A stretch of 64,000 bases of DNA from Lactococcus formosensis (GTDB lineage: Bacteria > Bacillota > Bacilli > Lactobacillales > Streptococcaceae): NCBI RefSeq assembly GCF_018403745.1, contig NZ_BOVP01000005.1, positions 83,805 through 147,804 of the forward strand, given 5' to 3'. Under the pieces are notes generated by a model. The model saw only the letters and a list, made by a program, of their open reading frames with translations. It did no database searches and was not told the origin of the DNA. The first letter of the stretch is position 1, and every line of letters starts with the position of its first letter. Below, piece by piece: positions 51,901 through 62,723 of the stretch. Position numbers and translations under genes: made by a program.

Positions 51901-53445
51901 TTAATCAGTAAATAAGTGCTTTATTTTTTGACGAACAGGAACTTCCTGCGCTTGAGTAGTTAAAAAGGTTGCAATATCACCCGCATGGAGTAAGGTATCT
52001 CCTCGTGGAATGATTTTTTCCCCATTTCTCTGAATAGAAACCAAGAGGCTATCTTTAGGAAGATGAAGATTTTGAACCGCCTGATGGTCAGCTTCCGAAT
52101 CAAACTGGACCAAAGCTTCAATCATAATATGCCCTTCTTTTTCAGTAGCTATGTCCGAATCAGCAGTAAGAAGATTGTGGAGCAATGAATCGTAGATTGG
52201 CTCAGAGTGTAAGAGTTCGGCCACAAGATAGGAAATGAGAGAAACAAAAGCGAGAGGGAGTAGATGATCAAAAGAACCTGTCATCTCGACCAAAAGAAGA
52301 ATTCCAGTCATTGGCGCACGGACGATAGCAGTAAATGTTGCTGCCATCGCTAAAATAATAAAGTTTGGGAAAAGATTAGGGGATAAATGCAAGAGAGGGA
52401 TGACTGTTGTAGCAAAAATACTACCCAGACTAGCACCAAGCACCAAGAGGGGGAAGAAGATTCCTCCAGGAACACCTGAAGCATAGCTAATAATGGAAAT
52501 TAAAAACTTTGCAGCAAAGACCAGACAGAGAAAGGCAAGACCCCAAGTAAGTGTCAATTGGTCAATCAGCTGGTGGCCGCTGCCGCTGATCAGTGGAAAG
52601 AAGAGTGCGACAAGAGCCGAAGCAGCGAAACTGAATAAGACACGAAGAAAAGGACTTTTTATTTTCCCTTTCATAAGGCTTTGCCCCTTTAGAAGGGCAG
52701 TATTATATACTGCACCAAAGATTCCCATAAGGATACCTAAAAGTAAAAGTAACCAATAATCTGAAAGGGGAAAGCTGCTCACGATGCGAAAATCAAAGAT
52801 ACTGGCTGGGCCAAAGATAATACGAGAAACAGCATCTGCCATGATAGCGGAGCTCATACAGGTTAACAAAATCAAAGGTGAGAAATATTTGAACACTTCT
52901 TCAAGCGTGAACATGATACCAGAAAGCGGGGCATTAAAAGCGGCGGATAACCCAGCTGAAGCACCAGAAGCAATCAGCAAACGTTGGTGGCGCTCAGTAT
53001 AGGAAAATTTTTGACCGATGGCTTGTCCCATCGCAGCACCTAGTTGGATTGATGGACCTTCACGACCTAAGGATAACCCAGCAAACATGGCCAATGTTCC
53101 CCCGACAAACTTAGCCCAAGCTGTTGAAAACCAGTCTGGTTTAAAGTAGCCCAGCAATTGCCCTTTGACTTGAGGAATTCCGCTGCCGGTTGACATAGGA
53201 TATCTTTTCATCAAAGTACTGACAATAAAGGCAAGGAGGAGTAAGACAGGGAGGAGAAAAAGAACATAGATAAGATGCGTACTGACTTGATGATAGAGGG
53301 TGACACCTAATTTTTCAGCTATGGAAAGAGACAAACGATAAAAGCTGGCTAAGAAGCCAGCTGCCAGTCCAACCAATAGACTTAAAAAAATTAAACCTAT
53401 ATTTTTGTTTGACGATTGTGAAAGATCTTTAATCAATAGTCTCAT
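51901..53445 (-). CDS. CLC-family chloride channel or antiporter with TrkA-C domain
   Basis: A 514-residue CLC protein with the selectivity-filter motifs [23 protein letters not shown] (gating glutamate present) and [15 protein letters not shown], spread over about a dozen helices, then a cytoplasmic TrkA-C/RCK-C domain in the last ~80 residues ([24 protein letters not shown]). The ion may be chloride or fluoride; the intact GREGP and GSGIP motifs favour chloride/proton exchange. It overlaps the hslO stop by 4 nt. Confidence 0.92.
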   Translation of the reverse strand: MRLLIKDLSQSSNKNIGLIFLSLLVGLAAGFLASFYRLSLSIAEKLGVTLYHQVSTHLIYVLFLLPVLLLLAFIVSTLMKRYPMSTGSGIPQVKGQLLGYFKPDWFSTAWAKFVGGTLAMFAGLSLGREGPSIQLGAAMGQAIGQKFSYTERHQRLLIASGASAGLSAAFNAPLSGIMFTLEEVFKYFSPLILLTCMSSAIMADAVSRIIFGPASIFDFRIVSSFPLSDYWLLLLLGILMGIFGAVYNTALLKGQSLMKGKIKSPFLRVLFSFAASALVALFFPLISGSGHQLIDQLTLTWGLAFLCLVFAAKFLISIISYASGVPGGIFFPLLVLGASLGSIFATTVIPLLHLSPNLFPNFIILAMAATFTAIVRAPMTGILLLVEMTGSFDHLLPLAFVSLISYLVAELLHSEPIYDSLLHNLLTADSDIATEKEGHIMIEALVQFDSEADHQAVQNLHLPKDSLLVSIQRNGEKIIPRGDTLLHAGDIATFLTTQAQEVPVRQKIKHLFTD

Positions 53446-54326
53446 TTTTGAGCAGCTCCCAAGATTAAATCATTGAGTTCTTTTTCTGTAAATTCATATT
53501 TACGTCCGCAAAATTGGCAGAGTACTTCAGCGCCATGATCTTCTTCAATAATCTCAGTGAGGGCTTGACTTCCAAGACTTTGCAAGCCTTCAGAAAATCG
53601 CTCTTTTGAACAATCACATTCAAAGGCTAAGGGTGACTCAGCTAGAATCGTATATTCGAGCTCACCATAAAGCGCAGCTAACATAGCTTCAAGTGGCTTC
53701 TCTTTTAAAAGCATTTCCGAAATGCTTGGCATTGCTTTAATATTTTTTTCCATCACTGTGATTTCATCATCAGTTGCATCAGGCAGGGCTTGAAGCATAA
53801 AACCGCCTGCGATTTTAACACTATCTTCTCCGTCATTGAGCAAGACATTTAAACCAACAGAAGAAGGTGTTTGCTCACTGGAGAGAAAATACCAGGCTAA
53901 GTCTTCACCAATTTCCCCTGTAATTAAATCAGTTTGTCCTGTATAAGGTTGACGAAGTCCCATATCTTTAATAACCACAAAGAAGCCATTCCCAACGAAA
54001 GGAGCAACAAGTACTTCTCCTGTTGAAGCTTTTTTATAGTCTAAATCTTTGTTTTGAACATAACCTTTAACATTTCCTTTAGCATCTGCTACGGCAACAA
54101 TTGCACCCATAGCACCATCACCCAAGATTTTGACTGTGATTTTACTGTCCCCTTTTTCATTGGCACCTAAAATTTGAGCAGCAATCAAGGTACGACCGAG
54201 TGCAACAGTAGAAGTAGGCATCGTTTGATGACGTTCCTGAGCTTCACGGACAGTCAAGGTTGAATCAAGAGCAAAAGCACGAAAGTGACCATTTTTTGAA
54301 ATGGATTTTAATATTTTATCAGTCAT
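53442..54326 (-). CDS. hslO: Redox-regulated molecular chaperone Hsp33
   Basis: Hsp33 (294 residues) protects proteins during oxidative stress. The zinc-binding redox switch is present as CDC near residue 241 and CQFC near 273, and the core contains [28 protein letters not shown] lies 5 nt before the ATG, although a -10-like TGTTAAAAT ends only 10 nt before it. It is followed by clc with a 4-nt overlap, an unusual coupling of a chaperone and an ion transporter. Confidence 0.95.
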   Translation of the reverse strand: MTDKILKSISKNGHFRAFALDSTLTVREAQERHQTMPTSTVALGRTLIAAQILGANEKGDSKITVKILGDGAMGAIVAVADAKGNVKGYVQNKDLDYKKASTGEVLVAPFVGNGFFVVIKDMGLRQPYTGQTDLITGEIGEDLAWYFLSSEQTPSSVGLNVLLNDGEDSVKIAGGFMLQALPDATDDEITVMEKNIKAMPSISEMLLKEKPLEAMLAALYGELEYTILAESPLAFECDCSKERFSEGLQSLGSQALTEIIEEDHGAEVLCQFCGRKYEFTEKELNDLILGAAQK

Positions 54327-54457
54327 AACTCCTTCTATTTTAACATATTTTTAACAGCATTGATTGCTGGGCTTTTATTTTGGCGATGATATTTTGTATT
54401 AAAAACAAATGGGGCAAAAAAGTAAGGTTTGTAGAGAAAACTGGAATAAAGTTAGAT

Positions 54458-54533
54458 ATTTCCGAACAAAAAAAGAGATTTATAGCAAAAAACTTATTTC
54501 TTACTCAAATCAAATTATTTTTTTTGCTATAAT
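54458..54533 (+). promoter_or_regulatory. PurBox and extended -10 promoter of purA
   Basis: ATTTCCGAACAAA (54458-54470) matches 12 of 13 positions of the lactococcal PurBox AWWWCCGAACWWT. TGCTATAAT (54525-54533) lies about 60 nt downstream, placing the box near -76 from the expected start, the position at which PurR activates in L. lactis. The rest of the 307-nt gap (54327-54633) holds a long leader with no gene supported. Confidence 0.8.
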
Positions 54534-54600
54534 AGGAATAGTGCGATAGGAGCTTTTCAATATCAAAATGCCAGCTGTGTCACCTGAAAAGGAGACATAG

Positions 54601-55923
<1,323 letters not shown>

Positions 55924-55944
55924 GGAAATCAATCTAAAAAAAGC

Positions 55945-55974
55945 AAGCAATCATTGATTTGATTGCTTTTTTTG
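55945..55974 (+). terminator. Terminator after purA
   Basis: AAGCAATCA (55945-55953) pairs with TGATTGCTT (55960-55968) around TTGATT, followed by a T-run. Confidence 0.85.
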
Positions 55975-55979
55975 TCTTT

Positions 55980-56552
55980 TTAGTGACCGATATCCTTATA
56001 GATAAGATCGTACATTGAAGTTTTGACTAATTTGAGAAATATAGGTTTAAATTTTTCAGGAGTTAGAGGAATTTGGACGCTGAACCAAAGTGTAAAGATA
56101 ATATCCAAATACGAAATCCAGAAGGAGAGAAGCTGTTTAGAGGAAAAATAGGGGCTTAATTGATGCACTTTTACCAGATAATCATAACGTTCTTTCGCCC
56201 AAGGGTAGACAAGATCAATTGCTCCAATATCTGTCCGGTACAAGAGTTTACTCGTTACTAGGATATGGGCCTCATCTCGATGTTGCCACAGAATGTGTAG
56301 GATTATGTCAGCGAAAATTTCAACAGGAATTTCATTGGGACTATGACGAAAAAGTTGCGTGTTGATTTCTTGGAAAATACCGCTATAGATATATGCGATA
56401 ATACCATCAATTCCTTGATTTCCAAAGTTATATCGAATAGTATTTCGAGTAATCCCTGTACGACGGGTAATCTCTTCGATATTTACAATCCCGCCCTCAG
56501 CAGCGATATTCAGTAAAGTTCTGATGACTATTTCTTTCGTGTTTTTAGCCAT
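55980..56552 (-). CDS. TetR/AcrR family transcriptional regulator
   Basis: A 190-residue regulator: the N-terminal TetR HTH (LLNIAAEGGIVNIEEITRRTGITRNTIRYNF, read as a pattern) followed by an all-helical ligand domain with aromatic residues (FWISYLDIIFTLWF). GGAGAATG-type sequence precedes the start. It is divergent from the coiled-coil protein gene at 56971, so it may regulate that gene and itself from the 418-nt intergenic region. The ligand is unknown. Confidence 0.85.
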   Translation of the reverse strand: MAKNTKEIVIRTLLNIAAEGGIVNIEEITRRTGITRNTIRYNFGNQGIDGIIAYIYSGIFQEINTQLFRHSPNEIPVEIFADIILHILWQHRDEAHILVTSKLLYRTDIGAIDLVYPWAKERYDYLVKVHQLSPYFSSKQLLSFWISYLDIIFTLWFSVQIPLTPEKFKPIFLKLVKTSMYDLIYKDIGH

Positions 56553-56970
56553 TTTTCATTCTCCTATATATTATTTGGGTAGAAAATATTATAAAACCAG
56601 ATGAGTTGAACTAAGATATTAAATGAAGTAATCTCGAATTTCTTTTTAAAAGAAGCTGTTAGGCTTAATTTTGGACTTGATAATTTGCCTAATTGTAAAA
56701 TAGTTACCATTATTTATCATTAGGTGTTAAAACGAAAGCAAAAAAAGACGAATATGGTTAAAAATTAGACTAAATATACTTAAATACAAAACAGTTGTTC
56801 TATTTGTGGTTCTTTTTTGCTAGAAATAGATGGATTTGATTTGTTTTGTTATTACTTTACATTACGAATGATACGAATATATAATAGTATTATATAAAAT
56901 AAGTAACGAAAAACAAATTTAAAACGAATATATTGAATTTAAGTTTGTCAGACTTAAATGGAGTGAAAAG
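56553..56970. promoter_or_regulatory. 418-nt regulatory region with repeated ACGAAT motifs
   Basis: No gene is seen. A promoter towards 56971 is TTTACA (56856-56861) and TATAAT (56880-56885), 18 nt apart. ACGAA(T) motifs recur at 56732, 56748, 56864, 56873, 56906 and 56924; two lie in the promoter spacer. TACGAATA at 56872-56879 equals the ComX/SigX cin-box core. TTTAAGT-N7-ACTTAAA (56938-56958) forms a hairpin ending one nt before the GGAG of the next gene. Confidence 0.6.
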
Positions 56971-57993
56971 ATGAAAAATTTATTTGGAAACAGTCGTAAC
57001 AACGAAGAAAATACTGTAAAACAAAATGAAGGAAAAACAACGATACATCTGGAAGAGTTTAATAAGGTCCGTGAGGAACTGGAAACGAATAATCAAAGTT
57101 TGAAAGATGCTCTCCTTAAGACCGAAGGAGAAAAGCATAAAGTAATTTTTGAAAGAAAAAAACTGGAAACAGAGCTACAGCAGCTTAAAGTAGAACAAGA
57201 AAAGCAGCTTCTGGAAAAAGAACAAGCAGTACAAAAATTGGAAGAGAGGCTTCAAAAAAACATTGACAATAATCAAGGGGAACTTGTGGCCTTGGAGGAA
57301 TTGAAAGAGCAAAACGAAGCATTAAAAAAAGAAAATGTAGATATACGTACTCAGGTTGCTGATTATTTATTAGAGTTACAAAAAGAAAATGAAAAACGCC
57401 AAGAAGCACTTGAAAAAGAAAAAAATGATGTTATAGAGCAAGCAAAAATAGAGTGTAACCAGATGAAGCATCAAACAGAAAGAGAAGTGAGTACACTCAA
57501 AGTTAATGCAAAAAAAGAGGCAGAAAAAATGCTTCAAGAGATAGATAATCTGAAAAAAGAAACGCAAAAAGAAACCGATCAACTCAAAGAAAATGCTCAA
57601 CGCGAGGTTGAGAAAATGTTTAGAAAGTCTGAAGCGCTTAAAGCAGCTATGCTTAAAGAACAAGAAACATTAAGACTTAAAGCAGAACAAGAAAAGGTGC
57701 AGGCAGCGAGTGAGGCAGAGCTGATGAAAAAAGCTATTGCTGAGGAAAATAAAGTCTTGCGTTTTGAAGGGCAAAAAGAGTTTGAAAAGGCGAAAAAGGA
57801 AACAGAACTCTATATAACTCAAAAACAAGAGGAAGCAGAGGCAATAGTTAAGGCAGCTGAGGAAAAAGGACGAGAAAAACTCATTGAGGCAGAGGAACAG
57901 TTAGCAGAGTTGAACAATCAAATTTTAGAAACAAGGAATGCTGCTAAGGAGTTGATTGGTCGTTTGGGTGAATTGATGAAGCTTGGAATTTAA
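56971..57993 (+). CDS. Long coiled-coil protein of unknown function
   Basis: A 340-residue protein of very high charge made almost wholly of Glu, Lys, Gln, Ala and Leu in heptads from about residue 26 to 325, with no signal peptide and no membrane segment. The last ~30 residues (NNQILETRNAAKELIGRLGELMKLGI) are less charged. Such proteins are structural or scaffolding; a DivIVA-like role cannot be shown, because the N-terminal lipid-binding motif is absent. It is followed after a terminator by a single-helix membrane protein. Confidence 0.75.
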   Translation: MKNLFGNSRNNEENTVKQNEGKTTIHLEEFNKVREELETNNQSLKDALLKTEGEKHKVIFERKKLETELQQLKVEQEKQLLEKEQAVQKLEERLQKNIDNNQGELVALEELKEQNEALKKENVDIRTQVADYLLELQKENEKRQEALEKEKNDVIEQAKIECNQMKHQTEREVSTLKVNAKKEAEKMLQEIDNLKKETQKETDQLKENAQREVEKMFRKSEALKAAMLKEQETLRLKAEQEKVQAASEAELMKKAIAEENKVLRFEGQKEFEKAKKETELYITQKQEEAEAIVKAAEEKGREKLIEAEEQLAELNNQILETRNAAKELIGRLGELMKLGI

Positions 57994-58021
57994 GAACATC
58001 AGTCATAGACATCTGAAAAAT

Positions 58022-58045
58022 AAAGCGCTGAAAAGGCGCTTTTTG
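58022..58045 (+). terminator. Terminator between the coiled-coil and membrane protein genes
   Basis: AAAGCGC (58022-58028) pairs with GCGCTTT (58036-58042), followed by Ts. Confidence 0.75.
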
Positions 58046-58095
58046 AACGAGTAGATCACAGATATTATTAAAAGTTAACGGAAAGGAGATAAGGA

Positions 58096-58725
58096 GTGGT
58101 TCAAAGCCAGTATGAAGAGTTATTTAACGAATCAGAAGATTTACTGAAACAAATGTCCTATATGCTAGAATCACCAAGCCCTCCACCGTCCCCTAATGTG
58201 CATCAGGTTAAGAAAAGAAAACTGAAAAGGTGGGTTCGGAGTGGAATAATTTTATTCACCCTCTTCATTTTGCTTCTAGGCCTTGCGATGGGAGGAGGAC
58301 AACTCTTAAGAATTATCGGAAGATATGTTCCTCTAAGTTCTAATGTGGAAGTTCAAAGTAAACCGCAATCGATGAGTGACTATACGCTTGAACACACAGA
58401 GGATAATTATCCTAGCAATATGGCAAAGGTGCGCGTGTCTTTAGAAATAAAAGCAGAAAAGCAGCGAAAGTCAGGACAACTGGTCATTCAAAATCTACCG
58501 ACGAATCGTACACGTCTAAGATTTACCATACTTGTAGAGGGCAAGAAAGAACCAATATTTCGCTCAGAAATGATTGATCCGGGGTATGCAGTCACGGAGA
58601 TACCATTGGATAAACAATACCTGAATGGTAAACATAAGGCACGTCTTTTATTAGAATTCTATGAAATGGAACAAGAAAATAAAATTACAGAAAGCTTAAT
58701 GGATATCATGATTAATGCGACTTAG
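58096..58725 (+). CDS. Single-pass membrane protein of unknown function
   Basis: A 209-residue protein starting at a GTG with AAGGAG 7 nt upstream. It has an acidic, proline-containing cytoplasmic N-terminus (residues 1-38), a strongly basic stop (KKRKLKRWVRS), one helix at about residues 50-70 and an extracellular beta-rich domain (VRVSLEIKAEKQ, LRFTILVEGKK, HKARLLLEFYEM). No family recognised. It follows the coiled-coil gene and may work with it, which is only inferred from position. Confidence 0.7.
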   Translation: MVQSQYEELFNESEDLLKQMSYMLESPSPPPSPNVHQVKKRKLKRWVRSGIILFTLFILLLGLAMGGGQLLRIIGRYVPLSSNVEVQSKPQSMSDYTLEHTEDNYPSNMAKVRVSLEIKAEKQRKSGQLVIQNLPTNRTRLRFTILVEGKKEPIFRSEMIDPGYAVTEIPLDKQYLNGKHKARLLLEFYEMEQENKITESLMDIMINAT

Positions 58726-58813
58726 TCAGTAGGCTTCTGTTTTTAAAGAATACGTTGAAGCTCGCATACTTAGTCACCCTTTTATATACAAATAAGGCAG
58801 AAGATTAAGGATT

Positions 58814-59039
58814 GACAAATGAGATAAATCTGCTAAAATAAGAACATATAAAGAATGAGAAGAGTAGGTTACTGGAACGTTTAAGGGAGTGATGTCGTCG
58901 ACTGCAAATCATCACACGGAAAAGTTATTGAAGTTCACCTCGTTCTAATTTAAAATAGTCTTTAATTAAGTGATAAAATAGGATGGTACCGCGGTTTTCG
59001 CTCCTTTGTTTAGGGGTTGAAATCGTGGTATTTTTTGTC
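58814..59039 (+). promoter_or_regulatory. Promoter and phenylalanine T-box leader of pheS-pheT
   Basis: TTGACA (58814-58819) and TGCTAAAAT (-10 at 58836-58841) are 16 nt apart. Stem I closes with AGAATGAG (near 58854) pairing with CTCGTTCT (58941-58948). The specifier is TTC (phenylalanine) at 58936-58938 in GAAGTTCACC. The T-box core AGGATGGTACCGCGG is at 58982-58996 and a terminator runs to the T-run at 59033-59038. Confidence 0.9.
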
Positions 59040-59068
59040 ATCATGGTTAGAAGGTATTAGGAGAAGAA

Positions 59069-60109
59069 ATGAATTTACAAGAAAAAATTGAAGCTTTACG
59101 TGAACAAGCTTTGAATAATTTAACAGCTGCCGTGGAAGAAAGAATGCTGAATGATTTGCGAACAGCAATCATGGGTAAAAAAGGTGAGCTGACAGAAATC
59201 CTCAAAGGGATGAAAGACTTAACAAATGAAGAACGTCCAGTTATCGGTGCTCTAGCTAATGCTTTCCGTGACGAGTTTGGAGCAAAGCTTGAGGAGAAAA
59301 AAACAGAACTCGAAGCAGCAGCAATGAATGCAGCCTTGAATTCTGAAACTTTAGATGTAACTTTACCTGGTCACGCACCTAAAAAAGGGGCACGCCATAT
59401 CTTGACGCAAACAGCAGAAGAGATTGAAGAAATTTTCTTGGGAATGGGTTATGAGATTGTAGACGGCTATGAAGTCGAAACTGACCATTATAATTTTGAA
59501 CGCATGAACTTGCCTAAAGATCACCCAGCGCGTGATATGCAAGATACTTTCTATGTGACAAACGAGGTATTGCTACGTACCCATACATCACCAATGCAAG
59601 CACGCACGATGGATCAACACGACTTTAGTAAAGGTGGTTTACGTATGATTGCTCCAGGTCGCGTTTACCGCCGTGATACTGATGATGCTACTCACAGCCA
59701 CCAATTCCATCAAGTCGAAGGTTTAGTTGTGGATAAAAACATTACAATGGCCGACCTTAAAGGTACGCTTGAACTTGTTATCCAAAAAATGTTTGGTGCT
59801 GACCGCGAGATTCGCCTACGTCCTTCTTACTTCCCATTTACTGAACCCTCTGTTGAGGTTGATGTAAGCTGCTTCAAATGTGGCGGCAAAGGATGTAACG
59901 TCTGCAAGTATACCGGTTGGATTGAAATTCTTGGTGCGGGTATGGTTCATCCTAATGTTTTAGAAATGAGCGGTATCGATAGCAAGGAATATTCTGGTTT
60001 TGCTTTTGGTATGGGACAAGAACGTATCGCAATGCTCCGCTATGGTATCAACGATATTCGTGGCTTCTATCAAGGTGACTTACGTTTCTTAGAACAATTC
60101 GGAAAATAA
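59069..60109 (+). CDS. pheS: Phenylalanyl-tRNA synthetase alpha subunit
   Basis: The catalytic subunit, 346 residues. A coiled-coil N-terminal arm binds tRNA; the catalytic domain has motif 2 [10 protein letters not shown]...[23 protein letters not shown], a zinc-type segment [17 protein letters not shown] near residue 270 and motif 3 [17 protein letters not shown] near 312. AGGAGAAG precedes the ATG. It pairs with pheT in an alpha2-beta2 enzyme. Confidence 0.97.
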   Translation: MNLQEKIEALREQALNNLTAAVEERMLNDLRTAIMGKKGELTEILKGMKDLTNEERPVIGALANAFRDEFGAKLEEKKTELEAAAMNAALNSETLDVTLPGHAPKKGARHILTQTAEEIEEIFLGMGYEIVDGYEVETDHYNFERMNLPKDHPARDMQDTFYVTNEVLLRTHTSPMQARTMDQHDFSKGGLRMIAPGRVYRRDTDDATHSHQFHQVEGLVVDKNITMADLKGTLELVIQKMFGADREIRLRPSYFPFTEPSVEVDVSCFKCGGKGCNVCKYTGWIEILGAGMVHPNVLEMSGIDSKEYSGFAFGMGQERIAMLRYGINDIRGFYQGDLRFLEQFGK

Positions 60110-60157
60110 TTTCAGAAGTAAAGACATAAAAGAAAACGGAATAAAAGGAAAAATAAA

Positions 60158-62566
60158 ATGTTAGTATCATATAAATGGTTAAAAAAATTAGTGAACGGTC
60201 TTGATGATATTCCCGTTGCTGATTTGGCAGAAAAAATGTCACTTTCAGGTATTGAGATTGAAGGTGTAACTGTACCAGGTCAAGGCTTGTCAAAAATTGT
60301 TGTCGGTCAAGTATTGACTTGTGAAGATGTTCCTGAGACACATCTTCATATTTGCCAAGTCGATGTTGGTGAAGAAGAATCCCTCCAAATCGTCTGCGGC
60401 GCTCCCAATGTCAAAGCAGGGATTAAAGTAATAACAGCACTTGTTGGTGCACGTATCGCGGATAACTATAAAATCAAAAAAGGAAAAATCCGAGGTATCG
60501 TTTCATTAGGAATGCTATGTGCGCTTGATGAAATTGGTATTCCTGAATCTGTTAATCCAATGAAACATGAAGATGGTATCTATATTTTACCTGAAGATGC
60601 AGTGATTGGTGACAGTGTCTTGCCATATCTTGACTTAGATGATGAAATTATCGAACCTGATATCTTGGCTAACCGTGCTGATGCAATGTCAATGCGTGGA
60701 GTTGCCTATGAAGTCGCAGCTATCTATGGGAAAACAGTCAACTTTGATGAAAAAACGGTAACCGAAGTAGCCAAAAAAGCAGCAGATAAAGTAGCTGTAA
60801 AAGTAGAAACAAGTACAGAACAAGTCCCAACCTACAAGATTCGTATGATTGAAAATGTCAAGATTGCACCATCGCCACTTTGGCTGCAAAATACCTTGAT
60901 GAATGCTGGTATTCGTCCCATCAATAATGTTGTTGACGTAACCAACTATGTTTTGATGTACTACGGTCAACCACTCCACGCTTTTGATTTTGATAAATTT
61001 GGCGCAGATGAGATTGTAGTTCGTCAAGCCAATCAAGGAGAGAAAATCGTTACTCTTGATGAACAAGAGCGTGAACTTAGCACAGAAGATATCGTGATTA
61101 CAGCTAATGGTCAACCGGTAGCTCTTGGAGGTGTCATGGGGGGCTTTGACAGTGAAATTACTGATCAAACCGTCACAGTAGCTTTAGAAGCTGCACTTTT
61201 CAATGGCACTTCAATCCGTAAAACTTCACATAAGTTTGCCTTACGCTCAGAATCTTCAAGTCGTTTTGAAAAAGGAATCAATCAGGGAACAGTGCGCGAA
61301 GCACTAGACTTTGCAGCAGCAATGATTCAAGAACTGGCTGGCGGAGAGATTCTCTCAGGTGTAGTAGAGTCAAATGACTTCATGCCAGAACCTCAAGAAG
61401 TTAACATTACTTTGGACCGTATTAATGCGGCTTTAGGAACATCACTTGATGAAGCAGAAGTTCTTGCGATTTTAGCGCAACTTGGTTTTGAAACACAAGA
61501 AAAAGAAGGACAATTTAATATTCAAATTCCTTCACGCCGTTGGGATATCAAGATTGAAGCCGATATCGTGGAAGAAGTAGCTCGTATTTATGGTTATGAT
61601 AATTTGCCTAGTACCTTACCTTCAGGTGCGACAGCAGGTGAATTAACGGCCATGCAAAAATTGCGTCGTAAGGTACGCACACACGTCGAAGCGGCAGGAC
61701 TTTCAGAAGTTATTGGCTACTCTTTAACTACAGCAGAAAAAGCGCAAGAATTTGTAGAAACACAAGGGGCAACAACATCGTTGATGTTACCAATGACAGA
61801 AGATCGTCAGACCCTACGTGGCAGTCAAATTCCAGGTCTTTTAGATATTGTTAATTACAATCAAAACCGCAAAAATGCAGATGTTGCGATTTATGAAGTG
61901 GGCAATATCTTTGTAGCGACAGATTCTAAAGATACACGTCCTCTTGAAATTCCTCATCTTGCCTTTGCTATTTCTGGAAATGTAGAAGACAAAACCTACA
62001 GTTCTGATGCTGTAGCTGTGGACTTTTATCATGCAAAAGCTATTGTTGAACAACTTTTAGCAGGTTATGACAATCTTGCTTTTGAAGCATACTCTGAAAT
62101 CAAAGAGATGCATCCAGGACGTACTGCACGTATTCTTTTGGGTGACCGTCAAGTTGGTTTCGTAGGGCAAGTACATCCTGCAGCAGCAAAAGCTTATGAT
62201 GTGAAAGAAACTTATGTGGCTTCATTGGACTTAGATGCAATGCTTGAGCTTGCACCAGCGCAGACAGTCTTCGTGGAAATTCCAAAAGTTCAAGCTGTGC
62301 ATCGTGACATTGCGATGTTGGTAGATGCAGAGAAGACACATGCTGAAATCGTAGAGACAATCACTTCAAGTAAAGTTAAAACATTAAGCAAAGTTGAACT
62401 CTTTGATATTTATCAAGGTGAAAACTTACCAGAAGGTAAGAAATCAATGGCTTACAGCTTAACTTTCCAAAGCCGTGAAAAGACAATGACAGAAGAAGAA
62501 ATTGCAAAAGCAATGGCAAAAATCACGAAAAATCTTGTAGAAACTTTAGCAGTTGAAATTCGTTAA
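60158..62566 (+). CDS. pheT: Phenylalanyl-tRNA synthetase beta subunit
   Basis: The 802-residue beta subunit, normal length. It has the EMAP/OB domain (VVGQVLTCEDVPETHLHICQVDVG), the B3/B4 editing domain around residues 215-390 (GGVMGGFDSEITDQ), the B5 domain and a C-terminal ferredoxin-like anticodon-binding domain (VHRDIAMLVD). It lies 48 nt after pheS under the same T-box. Confidence 0.97.
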   Translation: MLVSYKWLKKLVNGLDDIPVADLAEKMSLSGIEIEGVTVPGQGLSKIVVGQVLTCEDVPETHLHICQVDVGEEESLQIVCGAPNVKAGIKVITALVGARIADNYKIKKGKIRGIVSLGMLCALDEIGIPESVNPMKHEDGIYILPEDAVIGDSVLPYLDLDDEIIEPDILANRADAMSMRGVAYEVAAIYGKTVNFDEKTVTEVAKKAADKVAVKVETSTEQVPTYKIRMIENVKIAPSPLWLQNTLMNAGIRPINNVVDVTNYVLMYYGQPLHAFDFDKFGADEIVVRQANQGEKIVTLDEQERELSTEDIVITANGQPVALGGVMGGFDSEITDQTVTVALEAALFNGTSIRKTSHKFALRSESSSRFEKGINQGTVREALDFAAAMIQELAGGEILSGVVESNDFMPEPQEVNITLDRINAALGTSLDEAEVLAILAQLGFETQEKEGQFNIQIPSRRWDIKIEADIVEEVARIYGYDNLPSTLPSGATAGELTAMQKLRRKVRTHVEAAGLSEVIGYSLTTAEKAQEFVETQGATTSLMLPMTEDRQTLRGSQIPGLLDIVNYNQNRKNADVAIYEVGNIFVATDSKDTRPLEIPHLAFAISGNVEDKTYSSDAVAVDFYHAKAIVEQLLAGYDNLAFEAYSEIKEMHPGRTARILLGDRQVGFVGQVHPAAAKAYDVKETYVASLDLDAMLELAPAQTVFVEIPKVQAVHRDIAMLVDAEKTHAEIVETITSSKVKTLSKVELFDIYQGENLPEGKKSMAYSLTFQSREKTMTEEEIAKAMAKITKNLVETLAVEIR

Positions 62567-62570
62567 ATAA

Positions 62571-62598
62571 AAAACCTTGGAGAATCTTCCAAGGTTTT
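62571..62598 (+). terminator. Terminator of pheS-pheT
   Basis: AAAACCTTGGA and TCCAAGGTTTT form an 11-bp stem directly after the pheT stop. Confidence 0.85.
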
Positions 62599-62706
62599 AT
62601 TATGAGTTTTAAAAAAAGTCAAGAGACAAAGTATTAATAAAAGCGGTTTACATTAAGTTTCAATAACCATACGTAACTTAATTGCAATCAAACAGCGTTC
62701 TTTTTG

Positions 62707-62715
62707 TGTTAGAAT
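62707..62715 (+). promoter_or_regulatory. Extended -10 promoter close to the 3D-domain gene start
   Basis: TGTTAGAAT ends 8 nt before the ATG at 62724. A second -10-like box TGGTAAAAT abuts the ATG but is too close to serve it. Confidence 0.5.
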
Positions 62716-62723
62716 GGTAAAAT

